Origin: Nocardioides psychrotolerans
GTDB taxonomy: Bacteria > Actinomycetota > Actinomycetes > Propionibacteriales > Nocardioidaceae
Direction: 5' to 3'
Length of the DNA: 52,423 bases
Assembly: GCF_900113685.1 (NCBI RefSeq)
Contig: NZ_FOQG01000023.1
Coordinates: forward strand, 1 to 52,423
Below the pieces are notes generated by a model. The model was not told the DNA's origin. It made no database searches and worked only from the letters and a program-made list of their open reading frames with translations. Both the position numbers and the translations under genes were made by a program. Shown in pieces: positions 41,542 through 48,547 of the stretch. Position 1 is the first letter of the stretch. The number at the start of each line of letters is the position of its first letter.

Positions 41542-42429
41542 ATGTCGACAAGGCGACGCCGGCACGAGGAGCCGGAGGAGCACGAGAACCACGAGCGCTG
41601 GCTGGTGACCTACGCCGACATGGTGACCCTGCTGATGGTGCTCTTCATCGTGCTGTTCGCCATGAGCCAGGTCGACCAGAGGAAGTTCAACGCACTCAAG
41701 GACGGACTCGCGGCCGGCTTCGGCCAGTCGACCTCCGTGCTGGACGGCTCGTCCTCCATCCTGGACCAGGCCGGGACGACCTCGATGGCACCGGTGGCAC
41801 CCGCGCTCAACTTTCAGGAGCTGAGCGAGGTCGAGCTCGCGTCGACCTCCAACGGGGTGGCCGAGGCGATGCAGGACGCCGTACGCCGGCGCCAGGACGC
41901 CGAAGCCGAGGTGACCCGGTTCGAGGAGCTCCAGGAGCAGGTGCTGAGAGCCCTGCGCAAGAAGGGGCTGGCCGACGACGTGCAGGTTTCCTACGACGAG
42001 CGCGGCCTGGTGCTGAGCCTGGTCTCGCGCCACGTCGTGTTCGAGGCGGACCTCGCCACGCTGAGCACCCGCGGCCGTGACGTCGTGGACACGCTGGCCG
42101 ATGTCCTGGCCGGCGTCGACGAGCCGCTGCAGGTCGACGGTCACACCAACCAGGTGAAGGTGAGGCCGAAGTACTTCGCCACCGACTGGGACCTCTCGGC
42201 GGCCCGGGCCCTGACGGTGCTGCGTCGGCTGGACGAGGTGGGTGGCCTGCCCGGCAGTCGGCTGATGCTGGCCGCCTACGGCCACGAGAAGCCCCTGGTC
42301 GACCCAGACCTGCCGGGCTCGCAGGAGGTCAACAAGCGGGTCGACGTGGTCGTCCTCTCGTCGCTGCCGCCCGAGACCCGGGCGATGCTGGACGACGTGG
42401 CGGCCGCACGGGAAGGAGACGGCTCATGA
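41542..42429 (+). CDS. motB: Flagellar stator protein MotB
   Basis: The 295-aa product anchors the stator to peptidoglycan. A charged cytoplasmic N-terminus precedes RWLVTYADMVTLLMVLFIVL, where Asp26 is the proton-binding residue. The OmpA-like domain contains LQVDGHTNQVKV and FATDWDLSAARALTVLRRLD, then SRLMLAAYGHEKPLVDPD and NKRVDVVVLS. Asp26 and no sodium-type signature suggest a proton motor. The end overlaps fliL by 4 nt. Confidence 0.94.
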   Translation: MSTRRRRHEEPEEHENHERWLVTYADMVTLLMVLFIVLFAMSQVDQRKFNALKDGLAAGFGQSTSVLDGSSSILDQAGTTSMAPVAPALNFQELSEVELASTSNGVAEAMQDAVRRRQDAEAEVTRFEELQEQVLRALRKKGLADDVQVSYDERGLVLSLVSRHVVFEADLATLSTRGRDVVDTLADVLAGVDEPLQVDGHTNQVKVRPKYFATDWDLSAARALTVLRRLDEVGGLPGSRLMLAAYGHEKPLVDPDLPGSQEVNKRVDVVVLSSLPPETRAMLDDVAAAREGDGS

Positions 42430-42875
42430 GCACCAAGACGGCTCCGGCTCCGAGCGACACGGCTTCCGACGACGAGAAGGCGAAGGGGGGCGGGAAGAAG
42501 AAGATCCTGCTGATCGTGCTGGTGCTCGCCCTGCTGGGCGGCGCCGCGTGGTTCTTCCTGCTGCGACCCTCCGGCGAGGCCGAACCGGAAGCCGTGCCGG
42601 GTGAGGTCCTGGTCCTCGAGCCGGTGCAGATCAACCTCGCGGAGAGCCACTACCTGCGCATCGGCGTGGCCCTGCAGCTGATCGAGGGCGCCGAGGAGCT
42701 CGACGGCAGCAAGGCGCTGGACGCGGTCATCGAGATCTTCAGCGGGCGGAGCGCCGAGGAGCTGACCAAGCCGGCCGGACGCCACAAGCTCAAGAAGGAG
42801 CTCAGTCACGCGCTCGAGGAGAGCTACCACGGGGAGGTGATGGGGGTCTACTTCACCGAGTTCGTGACCCAGTAG
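42426..42875 (+). CDS. fliL: Flagellar basal body-associated protein FliL
   Basis: The 149-aa product has a Lys-rich cytoplasmic start, one TM segment (KKILLIVLVLALLGGAAWFF, about 22-42), and an extracytoplasmic domain: INLAESHYLRIGVALQLIEG, then LDAVIEIFSGRSAEELTKPA and HALEESYHGEVMGVYFTEFV, which is the FliL pattern. It supports stator function. A GGATCC-rich tandem repeat and the fliM promoter follow. Confidence 0.92.
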   Translation: MSTKTAPAPSDTASDDEKAKGGGKKKILLIVLVLALLGGAAWFFLLRPSGEAEPEAVPGEVLVLEPVQINLAESHYLRIGVALQLIEGAEELDGSKALDAVIEIFSGRSAEELTKPAGRHKLKKELSHALEESYHGEVMGVYFTEFVTQ

Positions 42876-42888
42876 TCGCCGATCGCCC

Positions 42889-42938
42889 GGATCCACCCCG
42901 GGGATCCACCCCGGGGGATCCACCCCGGGTCCACCGGG
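42889..42938. repeat. Tandem GGATCCACCCCGG repeat after fliL
   Basis: Three units of 13-14 bp (42889-42901, 42902-42915, 42916-42929), then a partial unit TCCACCGGG. Adjacent units can pair partly (GGATCC is self-complementary), so the array may fold and end fliL transcripts. It stops 19 bp before the fliM promoter. Confidence 0.7.
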
Positions 42939-42957
42939 AGCCGTCACGGGCGTTTCG

Positions 42958-42984
42958 CTCAGGTGCACCAGCAGGGGGCCGATC
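42958..42984 (+). promoter_or_regulatory. FliA-type promoter of the fliM operon
   Basis: CTCAGG-N15-CCGATC, ending 8 nt before GTG 42993. The first possible start of the frame (42963) lies within this promoter and is rejected. Confidence 0.75.
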
Positions 42985-42992
42985 CCCCTCAC

Positions 42993-43955
42993 GTGAGCCT
43001 GCCGCCGTCGACCATCGCCCAGCCCCGCACGGGCACCGCGAGCGGTCGCGGGCGGCGTCGTACCCGGACAGCGGACCCCGTTGCCTACGACTTCCGGCGA
43101 CCGATCCAGCTGTCCCGCGAGCACCAACGCATCCTCCAGCTGGGCTTCGACGGCTTCGCCCGCCAGGCCACGACCGTCTTCACCTCCGCCCTGCGCAGCG
43201 TGTGCGCGGTGTCGGTGGTCGGCATCGACCAGCGCAGCTATGCGGAGTACGTCGACTCGCTCGGCGCCGCGACCTACATGACCAAGTTCTCCGCGGACCC
43301 GATGCCCGGGGTCGGGGTGCTCGAGATCCCGCTGGACGCCACGATGTCCTGCGTCGACCACATGCTCGGCGGCCCCGGCTCGGGCGATCAGCCCCAGCGG
43401 CCCCTGACCGAGATCGAGAGCGGCGTCATCCGCGGCCTCATCGACCGGCTGCTCGCCGAGATGCGCTACTCGCTGTCGGGCATCGTCGGTCTCGAGCCGA
43501 CCGTGGTCGGTGTGGAGTACAGCCCCCAGTTCGCGCAGGTGGCCGGTGCCGCGGACGTGATGGTCGTGATGCGACTCGAGCTGCGCATCGACGACCGGGC
43601 GCACCGGATGACCGTGTGCCTGCCGTTCAGCGGCCTGCTGCCGCACCTGACCGCCGCCGCCGCCCCGGCTCCCGTCTCCAACCGCGAGCGCGCCCAGCGC
43701 GCCCAGGCAGCAGCCCTGCTCCAGGAGCAGTTCCAGACCGTTCCCGTCGACGTCACCGTGCGCTTCCGTTCGACGAGCGTCGACCCTGCCGTCCTCACCG
43801 ACCTCCGCCCCGGGGACGTCCTCCGCCTCGCCCACCCGGCCTCCGCACCCCTCGACGTCACCGTCGAGGACACTACGTTCGCCCATGCGACCGCCGGCGC
43901 CCAGGGCCCGCGCCTGGCCGCCCTGATCGTGAGCACCCCGAAGGAGACCTCATGA
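42993..43955 (+). CDS. fliM: Flagellar motor switch protein FliM
   Basis: FliM is the main C-ring switch component. The 320-aa product has AYDFRRPIQLSREHQRILQL then GFDGFARQATTVFTSALRSV, PGVGVLEIPLDATMSCVDHM, LTEIESGVIRGLIDRLLAEM (GGxG region LLGGPGSG upstream) and a C-terminal SpoA-like domain (VDVTVRFRSTSVDPAVLTDL). The start GTG 42993 follows the promoter by 8 nt, so it is probably leaderless. The N-terminal 30 residues are Arg/Thr/Pro-rich and lack the acidic LSQ-EIDALL CheY-P binding peptide of typical FliM. Confidence 0.92.
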   Translation: MSLPPSTIAQPRTGTASGRGRRRTRTADPVAYDFRRPIQLSREHQRILQLGFDGFARQATTVFTSALRSVCAVSVVGIDQRSYAEYVDSLGAATYMTKFSADPMPGVGVLEIPLDATMSCVDHMLGGPGSGDQPQRPLTEIESGVIRGLIDRLLAEMRYSLSGIVGLEPTVVGVEYSPQFAQVAGAADVMVVMRLELRIDDRAHRMTVCLPFSGLLPHLTAAAAPAPVSNRERAQRAQAAALLQEQFQTVPVDVTVRFRSTSVDPAVLTDLRPGDVLRLAHPASAPLDVTVEDTTFAHATAGAQGPRLAALIVSTPKETS

Positions 43956-44785
43956 CCACCTCCCCTCTCCCCTCCGACCCGAACGACCTGGCGATCGCTG
44001 CCGGCGAGGCTGCGGCCGAGGTCCTGCCCGCTGCGACCCCGCTCGTGGCCGGCGGCGCCCAGCCGGGCACCGAGCACGTGGTCTCCTCGTTCGCCGGCGC
44101 GGCCGTCGCCGCGGTCGCCGGTGGCCGGATCGCGGTCCTGGTGGGCGACGAGCTCGTCGCTGCGCTCGAGGCAAGCCCGCTCGGCGGGCTCGACCTCGCC
44201 GCTGCAGTGCAGCCGGCGCTCGACGCCGTTGCCGCCGTCCTCGGCGCCTCGGCGCAGGCCGCCACCCAGGTCGAGCTCACCCTGGTCGTCGCCGACCTCG
44301 GTGGTCCCTTCACCGTCGTGCCCCTGATCGGCAGCGGCATCGCTGCAGCACTCCTCCTGCCCGACGCCCTCCTGGCGCCCGGAGCGGCCGCGGGTGGGAC
44401 CTCGGCGGGGGCCGCACCGGTGGCGTCCGGTGCGGCCACCGGCGAGGCGGCATCCGTGCGGGACCTCGGCGCCACGGCGCTCGGCGGGATCAGCGGCTCC
44501 GGCTCCGGCTCCGGCTCCGGCGTGATCCCACTGGTCCACCGCGGCATCGAGATGCTGCACGGCGTGGACATGGAGGTCACCGTCGAGCTCGGCCGCACCC
44601 GCATGGCCGTGCGCGACCTGCTCGCCCTCGCTCCGGGAGCGGTCCTCGAGCTCGACCGGGCCGCCGGGAGCCCCGCCGACCTGCTGGTCAACGGCCGGCT
44701 CATCGCCCGCGGCGAGGTCGTCGTCGTCGACGAGGACTTCGGCCTGCGCGTCACCGAGATCCTCGACGACCAGGCCGCGAGCTGA
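43952..44785 (+). CDS. fliN: Flagellar motor switch protein FliN/FliY with long N-terminal domain
   Basis: The 277-aa product has a C-terminal SpoA domain (about 200-275: GIEMLHGVDMEVTVELGRTR then MAVRDLLALAPGAVLELDRA, LLVNGRLIARGEVVVVDEDF), diagnostic of FliN. The N-terminal ~160 residues are Ala-rich with alternating strands and helices, more like a FliY/CheC-type domain than the short FliN of enterics, but no E-x2-N motif is seen. An SGSGSGSGSG linker from a 6-nt tandem repeat (about 44498-44521) joins them. It overlaps fliM by 4 nt. Confidence 0.9.
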   Translation: MTTSPLPSDPNDLAIAAGEAAAEVLPAATPLVAGGAQPGTEHVVSSFAGAAVAAVAGGRIAVLVGDELVAALEASPLGGLDLAAAVQPALDAVAAVLGASAQAATQVELTLVVADLGGPFTVVPLIGSGIAAALLLPDALLAPGAAAGGTSAGAAPVASGAATGEAASVRDLGATALGGISGSGSGSGSGVIPLVHRGIEMLHGVDMEVTVELGRTRMAVRDLLALAPGAVLELDRAAGSPADLLVNGRLIARGEVVVVDEDFGLRVTEILDDQAAS

Positions 44786-44788
44786 CCT

Positions 44789-45337
44789 ATGACCGAGCTC
44801 GTCGTCCGACTCGTCTTCTCCCTGGCCGTGGTGCTGGGGTTGCTCCTGCTCACCGCTCGCCTCGGGGCCCGGCGCTTCAAGGGCCGTGCCGGCTCACCGG
44901 TCCGCGTCCTGCACCGCCAGGCCCTCAGCCGCACCTCGTCGGTCACCGTCGTCACGATCGGGTCCCGGGTGCTGGTCCTCGGCACGACCGAGCAGCAGGT
45001 GCGCGTGCTCGCTGAGCTGGACCCTGACGAGCTCGAGGGCCTCGGCGACACCGACCGCCACAGCGAGGTCGAGATGGCCCCGATCGCGCACCTGGTGAGC
45101 GCACCCAGCGCCTCGGCCCCCGGCTTCGCGGCGCTCCTGCACGACCAGCTGGAGGACGCGCCTGCGGCCGCGACGCCTGCGCCCGCCGGTCGCCACGCGG
45201 CTCCCCGCAGCCGTGCACCCCGCCGCGCCGATCCTGCGGCCGTGTCCGTGCCCGCCCACGGCGCCCTCGCCGGCTCCGTGCTCTCGCCCCAGACCTGGCG
45301 CCAAGCACTCCAAGCCCTCTCGAGGAGAGCATCGTGA
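44789..45337 (+). CDS. fliO: Flagellar biosynthesis protein FliO
   Basis: FliO helps assemble the FliP export ring. The 182-aa product has one TM segment (about 3-22, VVRLVFSLAVVLGLLLLTAR) and the conserved core RVLHRQALSRTSSVTVVTIG then SRVLVLGTTEQQVRVLAELD. The C-terminal Pro/Ala-rich tail is variable. It overlaps fliP by 4 nt. Confidence 0.88.
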   Translation: MTELVVRLVFSLAVVLGLLLLTARLGARRFKGRAGSPVRVLHRQALSRTSSVTVVTIGSRVLVLGTTEQQVRVLAELDPDELEGLGDTDRHSEVEMAPIAHLVSAPSASAPGFAALLHDQLEDAPAAATPAPAGRHAAPRSRAPRRADPAAVSVPAHGALAGSVLSPQTWRQALQALSRRAS

Positions 45338-46266
45338 GTCGGCCGGGGGGCAGGACAGGACGAGCCCTGGGGAGGGTGCTCGTGCTGCTGGCCCTGGGAG
45401 TGACGATCTGGCTCGGCCTGAGCGCACCCGCCTCGGCGAGCGCCGCCCACGGCGCGACGAACGCGGCCTCCGGCGTACGCCTCCAGGAGACGCCGACCCC
45501 GTCCGATGCTCCCACCAACGGGCCCACCGACCGGCCGACCAACGGGCCCGGCGTGGACGGCCCGCAGGGGCCGACAGGTCCGACCGGCGCCCAGGGGGAC
45601 CCGGGCTCGGTGACCGTGGACTTCGGCGGTCTCACCGACAAGCCGAGCACGTCGGTGGTGCTGCTGGTGGCACTGACGTTCCTGTCGCTGCTGCCCGCGA
45701 TCCTGCTCACCTGCACCAGCTTCACCAAGATCCTGGTGGTGCTCGGGCTGACCCGCAACGCGCTCGGCCTCCAGCAGACCCCGCCCAACCAGGTGCTCGC
45801 CGGGCTGGCACTCTTCCTCAGTCTGTTCATCATGGGCCCGGTGCTCTCGGAGATGAACGACGTCGGCGTGCAGCCCTACCTCGACGGCGACAAGACCACG
45901 ACGCAGGCCTTCGACGACGGCATCGTGCCGCTGCGCGAGTTCATGCTCGACCAGACCGGTGACGAGGAGCTGACGCTGCTCACCAACGTCGCCGACCGCG
46001 AGCTGCCCGACAACCGCGACGAGGTGGGCCTCTCGACCCTGGTGCCGGCGTTCGTGCTGAGCGAGCTCAAGCAGGCGTTCATCATCGGGTTCATCATCTT
46101 CATCCCGTTCCTGGTCATCGACATCGTCGTTTCCGGGGCGCTGATGGCACTCGGCATGATGATGATGCCGCCGGTGATGGTGTCGCTGCCGTTCAAGCTG
46201 TTGCTGTTCGTGCTGGTCGACGGCTGGGGACTCGTCATCAAGTCGCTCGTGGCGAGCTACGGGTAG
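45334..46266 (+). CDS. fliP: Flagellar export gate protein FliP with a collagen-like N-terminal insert
   Basis: FliP is the main ring of the export gate. The 310-aa product has a signal peptide (about 1-40, VLVLLALGVTIWLGLSAPAS). An insert of about 65 residues with Gly-X-Y repeats follows (GPQGPTGPTGAQGDPG, about residues 75-90), then the FliP core: LSLLPAILLTCTSFTKILVV, LGLTRNALGLQQTPPNQVLA, LALFLSLFIMGPVLSEMN, FILSELKQAF-like VPAFVLSELKQAFIIGFIIF and MALGMMMMPPVMVSLPFKLL. Typical FliP is about 245 aa; the insert explains the difference. Confidence 0.94.
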   Translation: MSRPGGRTGRALGRVLVLLALGVTIWLGLSAPASASAAHGATNAASGVRLQETPTPSDAPTNGPTDRPTNGPGVDGPQGPTGPTGAQGDPGSVTVDFGGLTDKPSTSVVLLVALTFLSLLPAILLTCTSFTKILVVLGLTRNALGLQQTPPNQVLAGLALFLSLFIMGPVLSEMNDVGVQPYLDGDKTTTQAFDDGIVPLREFMLDQTGDEELTLLTNVADRELPDNRDEVGLSTLVPAFVLSELKQAFIIGFIIFIPFLVIDIVVSGALMALGMMMMPPVMVSLPFKLLLFVLVDGWGLVIKSLVASYG

Positions 46267-46272
46267 CAGCCG

Positions 46273-46542
46273 ATGACCGACACCGAGATCATCGAGATCG
46301 CCATGCAGACCATGATGGTCGCGCTCAAGCTCTCCGCCCCCGTCCTCGCGACCGCCCTGGTCATCGGGTTCACCGTCTCGCTCTTCCAGTCGATGACCCA
46401 GATCCAGGAGTTCACCCTCGCGTTCGTGCCCAAGCTGGTCGGCGTGGGCGTCGCCCTGCTGATCAGCGGCAACTGGATGCTGCACACGCTGATGACGTTC
46501 ACGACGCAGCTCTACGAGCGCATCCCGGCGCTCCTCGGCTGA
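46273..46542 (+). CDS. fliQ: Flagellar export gate protein FliQ
   Basis: An 89-aa two-TM protein: ETIMVALKLSAP-like MQTMMVALKLSAPVLATALV then IGFTVSLFQSMTQIQEFTLA and FVPKLVGVGVALLISGNWML. Sequence, size and place between fliP and fliR are diagnostic. Confidence 0.95.
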   Translation: MTDTEIIEIAMQTMMVALKLSAPVLATALVIGFTVSLFQSMTQIQEFTLAFVPKLVGVGVALLISGNWMLHTLMTFTTQLYERIPALLG

Positions 46543-47309
46543 TGACCCTCACCTTCGCCGGCGAGCCGCTGGTCGCCTTCCTGCTGGCGTCGGTGCGGGT
46601 GGTCGCCTGGCTCGCGGTCGTGCCCCCGTTCTCCTCGCGGGCGGTGCCGGCGATGGCGAAGGTCGTGCTGTCGTTGGGGCTCTGCTTCGCGGTCGCACCC
46701 GTGCTGGCCGAGTCCGAGATCCCGCTCGACGGCCCGAGCCTGCTCCTGACGGTGCTGACGCAGGCGCTGATCGGCATCTCGATGGGCTTCGTGACCTCGA
46801 TGCTGCTGGGCGCGATCGCCGCCGCCGGCAGCCTGGTCGACGTCTTCGGGGGCTTCTCCCTCGCCCAGGGCTTCGACCCGCTCGGGATGAACATGAACTC
46901 CGTCTTCGGGACCTTCCACCAGATGCTGGCCACGATGCTGCTCTTCGCCAGCGGCGGGCACCTGCTGGTCATCGGCGGTCTGCTGCGCACCTTCGAGCTG
47001 CTGCCGATCGGCGAGACTCCGGAGGTCGACGGCTCGGCCAGCGTCCTGACGAAGGCGTTCCTGATGTTCTTCGTGACCGCGGTGCAGATCGCGCTACCGA
47101 TGATCGCGGTGCTCTTCATCTCCGACCTGGGCCTGGCCCTGCTGACCAAGATCGCGCCGCAGCTCCAGGCGATCAACGTGATGTTCCCGGCCAAGATCGG
47201 GCTCACCCTGCTCCTGGTCGGGCTCTCCTTCCCGGTCCTGCCAGGCGTCATGCGCACGATGGTCGACATGGCGCTCCAGGCCATGGACGCCATGGCCGGC
47301 GGATCCTGA
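46542..47309 (+). CDS. fliR: Flagellar export gate protein FliR
   Basis: The 255-aa product has about six TM segments. Markers are FLLASVRVVAWLAVVPPFSS then RAVPAMAKVVLSLGLCFAVA, ALIGISMGFVTSMLLGAIAA, and GFDPLGMNMNSVFGTFHQML, with PAKIGLTLLLVGLSFPVLPG near the end. It overlaps the fliQ stop by one base. Confidence 0.94.
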   Translation: MTLTFAGEPLVAFLLASVRVVAWLAVVPPFSSRAVPAMAKVVLSLGLCFAVAPVLAESEIPLDGPSLLLTVLTQALIGISMGFVTSMLLGAIAAAGSLVDVFGGFSLAQGFDPLGMNMNSVFGTFHQMLATMLLFASGGHLLVIGGLLRTFELLPIGETPEVDGSASVLTKAFLMFFVTAVQIALPMIAVLFISDLGLALLTKIAPQLQAINVMFPAKIGLTLLLVGLSFPVLPGVMRTMVDMALQAMDAMAGGS

Positions 47310-47322
47310 GGAGGTGGGATGA

Positions 47323-48471
47323 GTGAGCAGCGGTGACGAGAAGACCGAGAAGCCCACGGCCAAGAAGCGCAAGGAGTCCCGCAAGGAGGGGCAGGTCCCC
47401 CGCACCCAGGAGCTGGGGGCGTGGGCCGCGATGCTCCTGGCCGGGCTGGCGATGCCGGCGATGATGAGCCGCGAGTTCGACGCGATCAAGGGCCTGATGA
47501 TCGACTCCCTGCGCACGATCGAGGACCCCACCGCCTCCGAGGCGCTCCAGCTCCTCGGGCAGGGGTCCGCCCACGCGTTCAAGGCCCTGGTCCTGCTGGG
47601 AGCTGCCGTCATGGTCGTCGGGGTCAGCTCCGCGCTCGCGCAAGGTGGTTTCTTCCTGGCCACCAAGACCGTCCAGCCCAAGTGGTCCAAGCTCGACCCG
47701 ATCAAGGGCGCCAAGCGCATCTTCGGCATCCAGGCGCTCTGGGAGGGCGCCAAGATGCTGCTCAAGTGCGCTCTCGTCGCCGTGCTCGTCAAGGGCGCCA
47801 TCACCTCGATGATGCCGCTGATCGGCGGCATGGTGCCGATCGACTTCATGCTCCGCCAGACCGGTGCCGAGGCGCTGTCGCTGATCCGCAACGTCGCGGT
47901 CGCGGGGCTGGTCATGGCCGGCGCCGACTACGCGATGAACCGGCGCCGGATCGGCAAGCAGACCCGCATGACCAAGGAGGAGGTCAAGCAGGAGCACAAG
48001 CAGCAGGAGGGCGACCCGATGCTCAAGGGCGCGATCCGCTCGCGCCAGCTGGCGATGGCCCGCAGCCGGATGATGGCCGACGTGCTCTCCGCCGACGTGG
48101 TGCTGGTCAACCCCACCCACGTCGCCGTGGCCCTGCGCTACGACGCCGAGGCTGGCGCGCCCACCGTCGTGGCCCGCGGGGCCGGGACGATCGCGGCCCG
48201 GATCCGCGAGCTGGCCGGCGAGCACGACGTGCCCCTGGTGCAGGACGTTCCCCTCGCCCGCGCGCTCTACTCCTCCACCCAGGTCGGCCAGGAGATCCCC
48301 GCAGAGCTCTTCTCTGCCGTCGCCCAGGTCCTCGCCTTCGTGATCAGCCGCCGCAACACCGGCCGCGTCGGCGGCACCCACCGCAGCCCGCGCCACGAGA
48401 CCGACCTCGAGCCGGTGCCCGTCGCGGGTCGCCGCCGGATCCCCTCAGGTCCCGTGCTCGCCACCCGATAG
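47323..48471 (+). CDS. flhB: Flagellar export switch protein FlhB
   Basis: FlhB switches export from hook to filament substrates by self-cleavage. The 382-aa product starts EKTEKPTAKKRKESRKEGQV, has four TM segments, and the cleavage motif at Asn263-Pro264 (VLVNPTHVAVALRYD). GTG 47323 has GGAGGTGGG 8 nt upstream; the ATG at 47319 is out of frame. The C-terminal tail (about 30 residues, Arg/Gly-rich, ending IPSGPVLATR) is encoded by DNA that doubles as the flhA promoter. Confidence 0.94.
   Translation: MSSGDEKTEKPTAKKRKESRKEGQVPRTQELGAWAAMLLAGLAMPAMMSREFDAIKGLMIDSLRTIEDPTASEALQLLGQGSAHAFKALVLLGAAVMVVGVSSALAQGGFFLATKTVQPKWSKLDPIKGAKRIFGIQALWEGAKMLLKCALVAVLVKGAITSMMPLIGGMVPIDFMLRQTGAEALSLIRNVAVAGLVMAGADYAMNRRRIGKQTRMTKEEVKQEHKQQEGDPMLKGAIRSRQLAMARSRMMADVLSADVVLVNPTHVAVALRYDAEAGAPTVVARGAGTIAARIRELAGEHDVPLVQDVPLARALYSSTQVGQEIPAELFSAVAQVLAFVISRRNTGRVGGTHRSPRHETDLEPVPVAGRRRIPSGPVLATR
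48444..48470 (+). promoter_or_regulatory. FliA-type promoter of flhA inside the flhB 3' end
   Basis: CTCAGG-N15-CCGATA within the last nine codons and stop of flhB. It ends 77 nt before the flhA ATG. Confidence 0.65.
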
Positions 48472-48547
48472 GCACTGCGACGCCAGGACGGTGTCGCGCT
48501 GCGCCAGGGACGGCGGGATCCGCAGCCGACCCTGAAAGGCGCACCCG

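Noticed and set aside
42963..42992. Upstream start for fliM
   Set aside because: It lies inside the FliA-type promoter, while GTG 42993 follows the -10 half at the same 8-nt distance as in cheB and cheR.
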